Below the pieces are notes generated by a model. The model ran no database searches. It was not told the DNA's origin and saw only the letters and a list, made by a program, of their open reading frames with translations. Shown here piece by piece: positions 26,401-37,312 of a stretch of 64,000 nt of DNA (position 1 is the stretch's first letter; every line of letters begins with the position of its first letter). The stretch comes from SAR92 clade bacterium (GTDB lineage Bacteria; Pseudomonadota; Gammaproteobacteria; Pseudomonadales; Porticoccaceae). The translations under genes were made by a program, and so were the position numbers. The stretch spans positions 1 through 64,000 of the forward strand of contig SHBP01000007.1 in assembly GCA_004211905.1 (NCBI GenBank). Direction: 5' to 3'.

Positions 26401-28785
26401 TTACTTTCTTAATTCAGCGCCGCATGCTTTACCTACGTCTGCGACTACATTGTCAATCCAGCGATTTATTTCCTCATCCGTAAGAGTGCGGGAAGCATGT
26501 TGAAACGTCAAGCCCAAAGCAATGCTTTTTCCTTTATTATCAACATCTTTGCTCTGATATACATCAAATAACTTTAAATCAATTAAATGTTTTCCAGCTG
26601 CATTTCTAGCACAGTTAATCAGACTACTCGCTTCCACTGAAGCATCAACCATAAAGGCGAGGTCTCTCTTAACTTCGGGAAACTTGCTTACATCTGCATA
26701 ATTAGGAAGTCTAACTTCTGCGATCTTGTCTGAGATCACTTGAAACAGATAAACCGGCAAGGAGAAATCCATATGCGCTTGGACCTTAGGATGAAGCTGC
26801 CCTATCCATCCAATTTGAACACCCTTTCTTAAGATTTTCGCTGATTGCCCTGGATGTAGCGCTGGATGCTCGCAAGCCTCAAACGTGAACTCCTCGGATA
26901 AGTTCGTATTAGCTAATACCGATTCAAGGTCACCCTTAATATCGTAAAAATCGACCTTTTCTTTGCTTCCAGTCCAGCCACTAGGTGTTCGTGATCCACA
27001 AATCAATCCGGCCAATGCGGTGCTTTGAGACAGCCCTAGCTGTTCTTTTTTAGAGGGTATAAAACATTGTCCAACTTCGAATATTCGTATTCTTGTTTGC
27101 TGTCGGTTAAGGTTATAGCTAGCTGTAGAGAGCAACCCCGGCCACAGATTGGTCCTCATGGCTGCCATGTCTGATGAGATAGGATTAGCAAGGCGAACTG
27201 GTTTAACATCCGGGTCAACCATATTCTGCAAATCTGGATCGACAAAGCTATAAGTAATGACTTCTTGGTAGCCTCGGCTAATTAGCTGAGATCTAAATAA
27301 ACTAGGTTCTTCAATACTCTCCGGGTTCGGCTGAAGGTCCAATGCCATCGTCGGAGTTGATGTGGGAAGATTGTTATAACCGTAGATTCGGGCCACTTCT
27401 TCTATTAAATCTTGTTCAATTGCTAGATCAAACCGCCAGCTCGGCGAAGTCCAAGTAGCCGCACTAGCATCTCTCTTCACTAAGGTCAGCCCTAATCTCG
27501 TGAGCATACCGTCAACATCATCAGGGGAAATTACTACACCCAATTGCTGGGCTACTCGCTCATCTCGAAGTGTAATTTCTTGTAATTGCGGTAGGTCTGG
27601 AGTGCTTTCTTCTACAATTAAAGGTCCAACTGATCCGCCGCAAATCTCTAGCATTAACGCAGTTGCACGCTCAATAGCGGCTATCTGGAGATCTGAATCA
27701 ACACCTCTTTCAAAACGATGGGAAGAATCCGTATGCTTGCCGTAGTGCCGCGCTTTACCCGCAACAGCAAGAGGATTAAACCAAGCACTCTCAAATAGGA
27801 TATCAGTTGTTTCATCCCCCACTGCAGAATCAGCACCCCCCATAATGCCCGCCAACGCCAACACTTTCTTATGGTCTGCTATCACAAGGGTATCTTGACT
27901 AACTTTAACCTCAGTATCATCAAGCAGAGATAAGGACTCATCCTTACCCATTCGAACAACAATACCTCCGTCAATCTTGGTTAGATCAAAGGCGTGCATC
28001 GGTTGCCCAAGCTCAAGTAGCACGTAATTAGTAACATCTACCGCCGGACCAAGGCTTCGTATGCCGCTTCGACGCAGTCGCTCTTGCATCCATTGAGGGG
28101 TGGTCTGAGAAAGATCAAGATCACGCATTATGCGTCCGACATACCGTGCGCATCCGTTGGGAGAATCTATTCTCACAGGGATTACGTCTGCTATGGTCTC
28201 TGCAACAGGTGCACAAGGCTCACTACACACATCAAGCTTATTAAGTACGCCTACCTCCCGTGCCATACCTCGGATACTTAAACAGTCCCCTCGATTAGGC
28301 GTGAGATCAACTTCGATAATCGCGTCATCCAAGTCAAGATATTTAACCAAGTCGACACCTACACTAGCATCAGAGGGCAATTCCCATAATCCGCTGGCAT
28401 CATCTCCCAGACCAAGTTCATCCTGCGCGCAAAGCATACCGAAAGATTCAACACCTCGAAGTTTAGCCTTCTTGATTTTAAAGTTGCCGGGTAAAACTGC
28501 GCCCACAGTAGCAAATGGAACCTTAATCCCGACACGGGCATTAGGGGCCCCACATACCACCTGAGTCTTTTCATCTCCACCAACCACATGACAAACTCTT
28601 AATTTGTCAGCATCAGGATGCTGTGCCACATCAACTATTTCACCGACGACTACACCCGATAACGATGGTGCTGCATCTTCTACCCCATCTATTTCAAGTC
28701 CTGCCATGGTGACCTGAGCAACCAATTCTTCTGTAGACAGAGCTGGATTTGCAGATTGGCGCAACCAGGATTCACTAAATTTCAT
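26401..28785 (-). CDS. pheT: Phenylalanyl-tRNA synthetase beta subunit
   Basis: 794 residues, the usual bacterial length. The N-terminus MKFSESWLRQSANP is followed by an OB-fold tRNA-binding domain (residues about 39-150), B3/B4 editing domain (about 210-370, LELGQPMHAFDLTKI, GGIVVRMG), B5 (about 400-475), the catalytic-like core and a C-terminal ferredoxin-fold anticodon-binding domain (SKFPEVKRDLAFMVD to the end). With PheS it forms the alpha2-beta2 enzyme that charges tRNA-Phe and clears Tyr-tRNA-Phe. The gap to pheS is 13 bp. Confidence 0.97.
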   Translation of the reverse strand: MKFSESWLRQSANPALSTEELVAQVTMAGLEIDGVEDAAPSLSGVVVGEIVDVAQHPDADKLRVCHVVGGDEKTQVVCGAPNARVGIKVPFATVGAVLPGNFKIKKAKLRGVESFGMLCAQDELGLGDDASGLWELPSDASVGVDLVKYLDLDDAIIEVDLTPNRGDCLSIRGMAREVGVLNKLDVCSEPCAPVAETIADVIPVRIDSPNGCARYVGRIMRDLDLSQTTPQWMQERLRRSGIRSLGPAVDVTNYVLLELGQPMHAFDLTKIDGGIVVRMGKDESLSLLDDTEVKVSQDTLVIADHKKVLALAGIMGGADSAVGDETTDILFESAWFNPLAVAGKARHYGKHTDSSHRFERGVDSDLQIAAIERATALMLEICGGSVGPLIVEESTPDLPQLQEITLRDERVAQQLGVVISPDDVDGMLTRLGLTLVKRDASAATWTSPSWRFDLAIEQDLIEEVARIYGYNNLPTSTPTMALDLQPNPESIEEPSLFRSQLISRGYQEVITYSFVDPDLQNMVDPDVKPVRLANPISSDMAAMRTNLWPGLLSTASYNLNRQQTRIRIFEVGQCFIPSKKEQLGLSQSTALAGLICGSRTPSGWTGSKEKVDFYDIKGDLESVLANTNLSEEFTFEACEHPALHPGQSAKILRKGVQIGWIGQLHPKVQAHMDFSLPVYLFQVISDKIAEVRLPNYADVSKFPEVKRDLAFMVDASVEASSLINCARNAAGKHLIDLKLFDVYQSKDVDNKGKSIALGLTFQHASRTLTDEEINRWIDNVVADVGKACGAELRK

Positions 28786-28798
28786 TTACCACCCCAGT

Positions 28799-29818
<1,020 letters not shown>

Positions 29819-29856
29819 TCACTTTAGCATTCTATAGGGTCTATCTTATTCCTGAT

Positions 29857-29893
29857 AAAAAAATAGGGAAAGGGCTAAAGCCCATTCCCTATT
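29857..29893 (-). terminator. Strong intrinsic terminator/attenuator between rplT and pheS
   Basis: On the minus strand AATAGGGAA-T-GGGC, loop TTTA, GCCC-T-TTCCCTATT, then a run of seven T. The 14-position stem has one T-T mismatch. It could end the infC-rpmI-rplT transcript or act as the pheST attenuator, as in E. coli; I find no convincing Phe-rich leader peptide before it. Confidence 0.85.
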
Positions 29894-29955
29894 CTATCTG
29901 CTGAGGAACTCACTGCAAACAAGCGGTAAGTTTGATCTCTCAACTGAGGCTATTA

Positions 29956-30312
29956 CTACGCCAGGGCAGCTTTGGCCTGATTAACAACTGCGCCAAAAGC
30001 AGCTTTATCATGCACTGCCAAATCGGCGAGAACACGACGGTCAAGCTCAATACCTGCCTTACTAAGACCATTAATCAGTCTGCTATAGGACAACCCTTCC
30101 ACTCTAGATTGTGCGTTAATACGGGCAATCCATAACCGACGGAATGTACGTTTCTTCACACGACGGTCACGATAGGCGTATTGACCTGCTTTTGTTACTG
30201 CCTGAGTCGCAACGCGATAAACTCGACTGCGGGCTCCGTAGTAACCTTTTGCTTGCTTTAGAACTTTTTTGTGTCGGCGATTAGCTTCAACACCACGTTT
30301 TACTCTAGCCAT
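29956..30312 (-). CDS. rplT: Ribosomal protein bL20
   Basis: 118 residues, highly basic. [30 protein letters not shown] at the start, then [20 protein letters not shown] and [11 protein letters not shown]. Binds 23S rRNA early in 50S assembly and in many relatives represses the rpmI-rplT mRNA. It follows rpmI by 31 bp. Confidence 0.98.
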   Translation of the reverse strand: MARVKRGVEANRRHKKVLKQAKGYYGARSRVYRVATQAVTKAGQYAYRDRRVKKRTFRRLWIARINAQSRVEGLSYSRLINGLSKAGIELDRRVLADLAVHDKAAFGAVVNQAKAALA

Positions 30313-30343
30313 TTTATTCTCCCACCAATATTAGTTGTGTGAT

Positions 30344-30538
30344 TTATACATTACGTAACATGCGATCTACCCGAGGCTTATCCGCAGCATTGAGAATGCT
30401 GGTGCCACGCAATTGACGCTTACGCTTTGTAGTCATCTTGGTGAGAATATGGCTTTTGTGTTGGTGCTTATGCTTATAACCAGAAGCCGTTTTTTTGAAG
30501 CGTTTTGCAGCTCCACTATGAGTCTTACCTTTTGGCAT
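30344..30538 (-). CDS. rpmI: Ribosomal protein bL35
   Basis: 64 residues: [20 protein letters not shown] start, then [19 protein letters not shown], which is the usual bL35 core. It lies between infC and rplT, the conserved order. The 90-bp gap to infC may hold part of the L20 regulatory structure; I cannot identify it by eye. Confidence 0.98.
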   Translation of the reverse strand: MPKGKTHSGAAKRFKKTASGYKHKHQHKSHILTKMTTKRKRQLRGTSILNAADKPRVDRMLRNV

Positions 30539-30628
30539 TTCGTTTCTCCAATTGTAGTGAGGTTAAATGACAAGAAGATACGCCCGGACAGCCTGCCAAA
30601 AAATGTGGCTGAACGCGGGTCGCGTTAG

Positions 30629-31156
30629 TTACTTCTTCTTGCTGCGTGGTGCTAGTACCATGGTCATTTGACGACCTTCCATCTTAGGGTACTGCTCCAC
30701 CTGGGCGAGTTCGGTAAGATCCGCTTCGACACGTTTCATCATTTCCATACCAAGCTCTTGGTGAGCCATTTCACGTCCACGAAACCGCAGAGTGACTTTG
30801 GCTTTATCACCATGTTCCAAAAACCGAACCAAATTACGCAATTTGATATCGTAATCACCCTGATCGGTTCCGGGTCGAAATTTCATTTCCTTTACTTGTG
30901 TCTGTTTCTGTTTCTTTTTCTGTAACGCAGCTTTCTTCTTTATATCAAAGACATGTTTACCGTAGTCCATTACTTTACAGACTGGAGGTTCGGCATCTGG
31001 TGAAATCTCCACCAAATCCAAGGTCTCTTTCTGAGCTGTTTCCAAGGCTACTTCAAGGCTTACAACACCAATCTGACTTCCGTCTGACGCAACCAGCCGT
31101 ACTTCGGCGGCAGTTATATCGTCGTTAAGACGAGCCCGTTTACTGTCTTTTTTAAT
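30629..31156 (-). CDS. infC: Translation initiation factor IF-3, AUU start
   Basis: 175 residues when started at the ATT at 31156-31154. The protein then begins with the family N-terminus ([26 protein letters not shown]) that a start at the first ATG (31045) would lose. Two domains follow: the N-domain to about residue 80 ([12 protein letters not shown]), a Lys-rich linker ([17 protein letters not shown]) and the C-domain ending RSKKK. GGAG at 31168-31165 lies 8 nt from the ATT and overlaps the end of thrS. In E. coli the AUU start lets IF-3 repress its own synthesis; the same is expected here. Confidence 0.95.
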   Translation of the reverse strand: MKKDSKRARLNDDITAAEVRLVASDGSQIGVVSLEVALETAQKETLDLVEISPDAEPPVCKVMDYGKHVFDIKKKAALQKKKQKQTQVKEMKFRPGTDQGDYDIKLRNLVRFLEHGDKAKVTLRFRGREMAHQELGMEMMKRVEADLTELAQVEQYPKMEGRQMTMVLAPRSKKK

Positions 31157-31168
31157 ACGCTTTACTCC
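31154..31168 (-). promoter_or_regulatory. infC: infC ribosome binding site and AUU start codon
   Basis: GGAG (31168-31165), 8 nt, ATT (31156-31154). The SD sits inside the last codons of thrS (the GAG-TAA end), so infC translation is tied to the thrS 3' end. Confidence 0.85.
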
Positions 31169-33090
31169 GTTTCAACAAAAACACGCCCACGGCGTTCAGA
31201 GGACTCTGTAAATAGAGAATTAACTTGCTCCAAAGGCATGCTACCCAGGTCTTCTCCATCGCGAGTTCTGACTGATACCGTGCGCGACTCTTTTTCTTTA
31301 TCACCTACAACGAGAATGTAAGGAACTCGTTGCATTGAATGACCGCGGATTTTAAAGCCGATCTTCTCGTTTCTCAAGTCACAAATGACTCTAAATCCGT
31401 TATTTTGCAATGATTTGGTCACTTCTTACGCATATTCGGCCTGAGAATCGGTAATATTGATTACCGCAGCCTGTTCTGGCGCTAACCAAAACGGAAAAGC
31501 GCCCTCATAATTTTCAATTAAAATACCAATAAATCGCTCAAAAGATCCCAATATTGCCCTGTGTAACATCACCGGAGTTTTACGACTTCCATCCTCAGCC
31601 ACATATTGGGCATCCAATCGGCCCGGCATTGAGAAATCAACCTGTACTGTTCCCAACTGCCAAACTCGCCCGATGCAATCTTTCAGCGAAAATTCAATTT
31701 TAGGCCCATAAAAAGCTCCTTCTCCGGGCAACTCCTGCCACGGTAATTCTTTTGCATCCAAAGCATCTGCCAAGGCCTTTTCAGCGCGACTCCAATCTTC
31801 ATCGGATCCTACTCTCTGCTCTGGGCGTGTGGACAGTCGATAAATAATTTCATTAAATCCAAAATCAGCGTAGACCTCATGTAAGAAGTCAATAAACTGA
31901 GCAACTTCAGGCTGGATTTGATCTTCAGTGCAAAAAATATGCGCATCATCTTGGGTAAAGGAGCGCACTCTCATTATTCCATGGAGCGAACCAGAAGGCT
32001 CATTGCGATGGCATGAACCAAATTCAGCCAGACGCAGAGGCAAATCACGGTAACTCTTCAATCCTTGATTAAACACCTGTACGTGACAGGGGCAGTTCAT
32101 TGGTTTAATCGCATAATTCCGATCATCAGTTGAGACTGTGAACATGTCATCACTGAATTTGTCCGCGTGACCAGATTTCTCCCAAAGACTGAAATCGACA
32201 ATTTGGGGAGTTTTTATTTCTTGATAACCTTTTTCAATCTGCTTTTCACGCATGAATTTTTCAATTGTATTGTAGATACTCCAGCCCTTGGGGTGCCAGA
32301 AAATCGACCCTTGAGCCTCTTCTTGCATATGATACAAATTTAGCTTCTTATTAATTTTTCTATGATCTCGCTTTTCGGCCTCCGCCAGGCGATTTATATA
32401 AGCCTTTAGCTCTTTCTTATTAGCCCAAGCAGTACCATAAATGCGTTGCAACATTTCATTACTGTTATCTCCACGCCAATAAGCACCTGCTACCTTAGTT
32501 AGTTTAAAAACAGCAAGCTTGGCTGTGGAGGGAACATGGGGTCCTCGGCAAAGATCAATAAAGTCTCCCTGACGATACAAACTAATCGGCTCATTCGTAG
32601 GAATGCTTGTAATGATTTCAGCCTTATAATTTTCTCCAATGCTCTTGAAAAAGTCTGCAGCCTCATCCCGGCTCCACTCTTCTCTGGAGATAACGAGATC
32701 CGACTTAACCAATTCGCTCATGCGAGCTTCAATAGCTTCCAGATCTTCAGGGGTAAATGCACGCTCAAACGCAAAATCATAATAAAAACCATCTTCAATA
32801 ACAGGTCCAATAGTGACCTGTGCTGAAGGGAAAAGTTGCTTAACTGCCATAGCCATAAGATGGGCAGTTGAATGGCGAATAATAGAAAGAGCTTCATCTG
32901 AACGATCTGTCAGTATAGAAACTTCAGCATCAGCGTCGATTAGATATGATGAATCAACTTCACGACCGTCTACGACGCCGGCTATAGTCGCCTTAGCTAA
33001 ACCCGGGCCAATATCTGCGGCAACGTCAATAACTGATACGGGCGCCTCAAATGCTCGCTGAGAACCGTCAGGAAGGGTAATAAGGGGCAT
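31162..33090 (-). CDS. thrS: Threonyl-tRNA synthetase, interrupted by an in-frame TAA
   Basis: Ends of the gene span 643 codons, matching the usual ThrRS length of about 640. The start is ATG at 33090 ([14 protein letters not shown]), with GGA upstream; an in-frame upstream extension of 14 codons is not family-like. The TGS domain, editing domain ([14 protein letters not shown]), class II core (NCPCH zinc motif, [14 protein letters not shown], motif 3 region [17 protein letters not shown]) are intact. After ITDSQAEYA comes TAA (31428-31426); the very next codons resume in the same frame with [11 protein letters not shown] and [24 protein letters not shown], the anticodon-binding domain. The second part also has its own GTG at 31422. 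Essential enzyme, so either sequencing/assembly error, readthrough, or two chains. Confidence 0.9.
31426..31428 (-). other. thrS: In-frame UAA codon inside thrS
   Basis: Minus-strand codons around it are GCC GAA TAT GCG TAA GAA GTG ACC AAA. One base change from CAA, AAA or GAA would give sense; no frameshift is involved. A GTG start candidate lies 3 nt after the stop, without a strong SD. Confidence 0.9.
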
Positions 33091-33276
33091 AACAGAGTCC
33101 TTTTCAGTGGTGACCCCTACCAAAGGCCACATGATTTATACATTTAAGGCGGCATTTTACTCTCTACACACTCAGTTACAAGGACTTGTTGGCGTTTTTT
33201 GATGTAAAGATGAATCTTGCAATTGCCGTTAAATAACCCTATAAACCCCAATCATAGAAACTAAAAACTAGACGCC

Positions 33277-33732
33277 ATGTTCAAAATTTACGTCGATGCC
33301 GATGCATGCCCCACAGTCATCAAAGAAATTCTCTATCGAGTATCACAGCGCACGAGTATTGAAGTCACTTTAGTTGCCAACCAACCTCTTGCAACTCCGC
33401 GTATCCCAACTGTTAAGAGTATTCAGGTTGGATCAGGATATGATGTTGCTGATGATCATATCGTAAAATTAGTAGAAGCTAATGACCTGGTCATTACAGC
33501 AGATATCCCACTTGCATCAGAAGTTATTGAGAAAGGCGGCATGGCTCTTAATCCTAGAGGAGAACTTTATACTTTAGGAAATATTAAAGCACGTTTAAAC
33601 ATGCGTGATTTTATGGACACTATGCGCTCTAGTGGCTTGCAAATTGGTGGCGGGCCACCACCCCTGAGTCAAAAGGATAGAATGGCTTTTGCTAACGCAT
33701 TAGATCGCTACATCGCAACCCATCAAAAATAA
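33277..33732 (+). CDS. yaiI: YaiI/UPF0178 (DUF188) family protein
   Basis: 151 residues. [19 protein letters not shown] with the DADACP motif, [42 protein letters not shown] and a C-terminal [21 protein letters not shown] are all family hallmarks. The fold is PIN/NYN-like, so a nuclease role is possible but unproven. The gene is divergent from thrS across a 186-bp region that must hold both promoters. Confidence 0.92.
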   Translation: MFKIYVDADACPTVIKEILYRVSQRTSIEVTLVANQPLATPRIPTVKSIQVGSGYDVADDHIVKLVEANDLVITADIPLASEVIEKGGMALNPRGELYTLGNIKARLNMRDFMDTMRSSGLQIGGGPPPLSQKDRMAFANALDRYIATHQK

Positions 33733-33875
33733 CACCGGAAAACTGTGACTTTAATCACAGTTCAAAGGTTTGTTTACCAACATCAGAAATTAATCGATTA
33801 TTCTATCGACCTTAAGGAGTTCGACGTCTCTAATGGCGCTCGCAGTTAACCACCATACGAAAGGGACCGTCTATC

Positions 33876-34265
<390 letters not shown>

Positions 34266-34287
34266 TGATTGTCACAGTAATAAAAAA

Positions 34288-34310
34288 GGGCATCTCTGAT
34301 GCCCTTTTTT
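34288..34310. terminator. Bidirectional intrinsic terminator
   Basis: GGGCATC-TCT-GATGCCC at 34288-34304, with six T after it and six A before it, so it works in both directions. It ends the repeat-protein gene and the convergent redoxin gene. Confidence 0.85.
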
Positions 34311-34358
34311 ATTGGCTCAGCAGAAGTTATCCGAATGCTTATCCTGCAACTAAGACTG

Positions 34359-34676
34359 CTACAATGAACTGCTTTTTTCCTGCAGTAATCGTCTAATTTG
34401 AGCTGTAGTGAATGGCCAACCCTTTTCTGAACCATCTGGAAAAACCACAACAGGGATTCGAATTGCGTAGGCCTCTTCGAGATCCTTGTTGCCGTGAATG
34501 CTTACCTCAAGCAGCTCCCAATCTTTCTCAATAACCAGTGGATTAAGCATCGCTTTTGCCCGATGACAAAGATGACAATTCGATCCTGTTAAAAGCGTAA
34601 GTTGATTGATCATATGTTTGCGCCTACAAAATTCAATAAAATCGAGATTAGAAGTAGAGCCCTTAGACTCACTCAT
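34359..34676 (-). CDS. Glutaredoxin-like (DUF836-type) thiol protein
   Basis: 105 residues from the ATG at 34676, which overlaps the LysR stop codon as ATGA; an internal ATG at 34613 (MINQLTLLTGSNCHLC) would give a family-sized 84 residues. The redox motif CHLC is followed by HRAKAMLNPL and a cis-Pro segment RIPVVVF, then GWPFTTAQIRRLL. Small thioredoxin-fold proteins of this kind are widespread in Gammaproteobacteria and of unsettled role. The overlap with the regulator gene suggests co-transcription. Confidence 0.75.
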   Translation of the reverse strand: MSESKGSTSNLDFIEFCRRKHMINQLTLLTGSNCHLCHRAKAMLNPLVIEKDWELLEVSIHGNKDLEEAYAIRIPVVVFPDGSEKGWPFTTAQIRRLLQEKSSSL

Positions 34677-35554
34677 GCTACATGTGTCAATAACCATTGA
34701 TGGAACGCCCTAACGGCAGGCTGTTTCAGGTTCGCAGGGGGGCAAACAAAATGGTAAGCATTACTAGAAACGAGCTCATGATCAAATAAGCGAACCAACC
34801 GACCAGACTGGATATGATCCGCAACGAAGGGTGATGATCCCAATGCGACGCCCTGCCCATCCAATGCTGCTTGGATCAAAACATTAGTATCATCAATAAT
34901 TGTGCCTCTATGGGCATTAACGCTAACTGCGCCCTCCTGATTTAACCAATCTTCCCATCCTTTATAATTAGCGTCATGCAGCAACGGAAATGCGGCTAAA
35001 TCCAAGGGCTGTTTAATCATTTTTCTTTTGATTAGTAACGAAGGACTGCACACTGGGAAAAAATCTAAATATATCAGAGGAAAGCATTCAACATCCTCCC
35101 ATTCGCCCCCACCATAAGTTAGCGCTACATCAACATCCTCATTTCGAAAATCAACTGGCTTACTCGAATGAGATAAATTCAAATCAATATCAGGATACAT
35201 ATCACGAAATTGCTTTAAGCGAGGAGAAAGCCATTTTGCGGCAAAGGATGGAGCTAACCTGACCTTGAGCATCTGACGGCCAAAATTTTGTCTAATATTA
35301 ATAATGGCTTGTGCAATCTCGTCAAAAGCAGGCTGCAGTATCGTGTGCAGCTCTTGGCCCTCTTCAGTCAATGATAATCGCCGATGCAATCGAGTAAATA
35401 ATTTAGTACCGAGATAAGCTTCAAGCGATTTAATTTGATGGCTTACAGCAGCCTGAGTTACACATAGCTCCTCTGCCGCTACAGTGAAGCTTAGTGATCG
35501 CGCCGAAGCTTCAAATGCTTTTAAACTATTCAAGGGGGGTAACTTTCTTCCCAT
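34673..35554 (-). CDS. LysR-family regulator, GcvA-like
   Basis: 293 residues from MGRKLPPLNSLKAFEA (ATG 35554); the frame is open 15 codons further, not family-like. Helix-turn-helix: ARSLSFTVAAEELCVTQAAVSHQIKSLE. The two-lobed co-inducer domain follows (LAPSFAAKWLSPRLKQF to the end). The LNSLKAFEAxAR start puts it in the GcvA-type branch. It is divergent from the methyltransferase/dehydrogenase genes, which it most probably controls with a methylated amine or derived product as inducer. Confidence 0.88.
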   Translation of the reverse strand: MGRKLPPLNSLKAFEASARSLSFTVAAEELCVTQAAVSHQIKSLEAYLGTKLFTRLHRRLSLTEEGQELHTILQPAFDEIAQAIINIRQNFGRQMLKVRLAPSFAAKWLSPRLKQFRDMYPDIDLNLSHSSKPVDFRNEDVDVALTYGGGEWEDVECFPLIYLDFFPVCSPSLLIKRKMIKQPLDLAAFPLLHDANYKGWEDWLNQEGAVSVNAHRGTIIDDTNVLIQAALDGQGVALGSSPFVADHIQSGRLVRLFDHELVSSNAYHFVCPPANLKQPAVRAFHQWLLTHVA

Positions 35555-35597
35555 GCGCACAGCTCTTCTATATCTATACAAATAGCTACTATTTAAC

Positions 35598-35612
35598 ATT
35601 AGAATATCTAAT
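35598..35612. promoter_or_regulatory. Palindromic T-N11-A LysR box
   Basis: ATTAGA-ATA-TCTAAT, a perfect 6-bp-arm palindrome containing the LysR-type T-N11-A pattern. It lies between the divergent regulator and methyltransferase genes, 44 bp from the regulator start and 110 bp from the methyltransferase start. Confidence 0.55.
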
Positions 35613-35721
35613 CTTTAAAGTAAAAAATTTCAATTGATACTGGATGGTTAAAACCACCAAAATAACGAAAAAGTCTGATACTAATAATCTTCAAAGCCCA
35701 CTAGAGGTTCGGAGTACCAAA

Positions 35722-37269
35722 ATGACAAAAAGATCTGGCGGCCGAAAGGCAAGAATTATTGAACGAAAAGCACCTCTTCCAAACAATGAGAAGCCCGTAC
35801 TCCCGGGGGAAATTGGAGGTACATACCAACCTTTAAAACAGAGCGACATGCTCGCTATCCATGAGAATATTTTAACTATTTTGGAAACTATAGGCTTTGC
35901 TCAAGCAACACCTCACTGCCAAGAAACCTGCGTTGCCGCCGGAGCAATCATGGGAACAGATGGACGCCTGCGGATGCCTCGAGAATTGGTGCAGCGTACG
36001 CTACAACTCGCTCAACGAGATCTAGTTTTTCACGCTCAGGACCAGAAAAGTGACTTAGACCTCAGTGGACAACGAGTTCATTTCTCCACTGCAGGGGCTG
36101 CAGTGATGGTTGCTGACCCAGTAGCGAATAGTTATAGGGAGTCAAGAGCTCAGGATCTATATGATATGGCACGTATTACTGATAGGTGTGAGCATATCCA
36201 TATGTTTCAAAGAACTTGTGTTCCTCGAGACATTGAAGATCCACGAGCATTAGACCTCAACTCACTGTACTGCTCGATTATGGGGACCACCAAACATGTA
36301 GGTGTCAGTTTCACTGCCGCGCAGCATGTCCAGGATGGTCTGCGTTTACTTCATATTGTCGCTGGCAGTGAAGCTAAGTGGCGTGATCGTCCATTTGTGA
36401 GTATGTCGAACTGCTTCGTGGTTCCTCCCATGAAATTTGCAGAAGAATCTCTCGAGTGTCTGCGTGTGGGAGTGGAAGGCGGCATGCCTATTTTGCTTTT
36501 ATCTGCAGGGCAAGCGGGTGCTACCGCACCAGCGAAATTAGCCGGCGCTGTTTCACAAGCATGGGCGGAGTGCATTGGCGGCCTGATCTATGTTAATGCA
36601 ATACGACCTGGGGCCCCCGCTATTATCGGTACTTGGCCTTTTGTCTCAGACCTTAGGACTGGAGCAATGAGCGGTGGTTCACCGGAGCAGGGATTACTTT
36701 CCGCAGCATGCGCTCAAATGGGCAATTACTTCAATTTACCGACAGGTACTGCCTGCGGAATGACTGATGCAAAACTCCCTGATTTCCAAGCCGGAGCAGA
36801 AAGAGCCTATACCGCGGTCGCCGCAGCTATGGCTGGAGGAAATATTGTCTATGAGGCAGCTGGAATGTACGCAAGCCTGATGGGAACATGCCCAGAAAGC
36901 CTTATAATTGATAATGATGTTCTCGGCGCATGTCTTCGCATGACGAAAGGGATTAATGTAAATGAGGATTCACTTAGCTTAGACGTGATGAAAGATGTAT
37001 GTTTAAACGAGAGAGGTCATTACCTAGGTTCAGACCAAACACTATCTGTCATGCAGAGTGAATATATTTACCCCGAATTGGGTAACCGCTCTAGCCCTAA
37101 CATTTGGATGGAAGAAGGGAAACCTAATCTCGTTGATAATGCTGTAAAACAAAAAAAACATATACTCCAAAATTTCTTCCCTGATCACATCAGCGATGAT
37201 CTTGATAACCACATAAGAAATGAATTTGATATCTTTCTGACGAAAAAAGCGATAGGTAGGTCTAAATAA
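35722..37269 (+). CDS. Trimethylamine-methyltransferase (MttB) family protein, non-pyrrolysine
   Basis: 515 residues from ATG 35722, preferred because GGAG stands 7 nt upstream; the ATG at 35644 lacks a ribosome binding site and adds a basic tail. MttB-superfamily marks: the segment LETIGF near the N-terminus, VHFSTAGAAVMVADP, GTTKHVGVSFT, and the Gly-rich CGMTDAKLPDFQAGAERAY region. No in-frame TAG, so it is the pyrrolysine-free branch, whose known members demethylate glycine betaine or similar quaternary amines in a cobalamin-dependent way. No corrinoid protein gene is nearby. Two dimethylglycine-dehydrogenase-like genes follow, pointing to stepwise demethylation. The precise substrate is unknown. 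Confidence 0.85.
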   Translation: MTKRSGGRKARIIERKAPLPNNEKPVLPGEIGGTYQPLKQSDMLAIHENILTILETIGFAQATPHCQETCVAAGAIMGTDGRLRMPRELVQRTLQLAQRDLVFHAQDQKSDLDLSGQRVHFSTAGAAVMVADPVANSYRESRAQDLYDMARITDRCEHIHMFQRTCVPRDIEDPRALDLNSLYCSIMGTTKHVGVSFTAAQHVQDGLRLLHIVAGSEAKWRDRPFVSMSNCFVVPPMKFAEESLECLRVGVEGGMPILLLSAGQAGATAPAKLAGAVSQAWAECIGGLIYVNAIRPGAPAIIGTWPFVSDLRTGAMSGGSPEQGLLSAACAQMGNYFNLPTGTACGMTDAKLPDFQAGAERAYTAVAAAMAGGNIVYEAAGMYASLMGTCPESLIIDNDVLGACLRMTKGINVNEDSLSLDVMKDVCLNERGHYLGSDQTLSVMQSEYIYPELGNRSSPNIWMEEGKPNLVDNAVKQKKHILQNFFPDHISDDLDNHIRNEFDIFLTKKAIGRSK

Positions 37270-37312
37270 TCAAGACCAAGGAAACTGTCACAACCCATAG
37301 GAATTTTGCAGA

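Noticed and set aside
29846-29890. Minus-strand mini-ORF (MGFSPFPIFLSGIR) with three Phe codons as a pheM-like leader
   Set aside because: Its ATG lies inside the terminator stem itself, and the only SD-like bases touch the ATG, so it cannot work as an upstream attenuator leader.
35644-37269. Pyrrolysine-containing trimethylamine methyltransferase
   Set aside because: No in-frame TAG codon is present; the gene is open throughout, so it belongs to the non-pyrrolysine branch.
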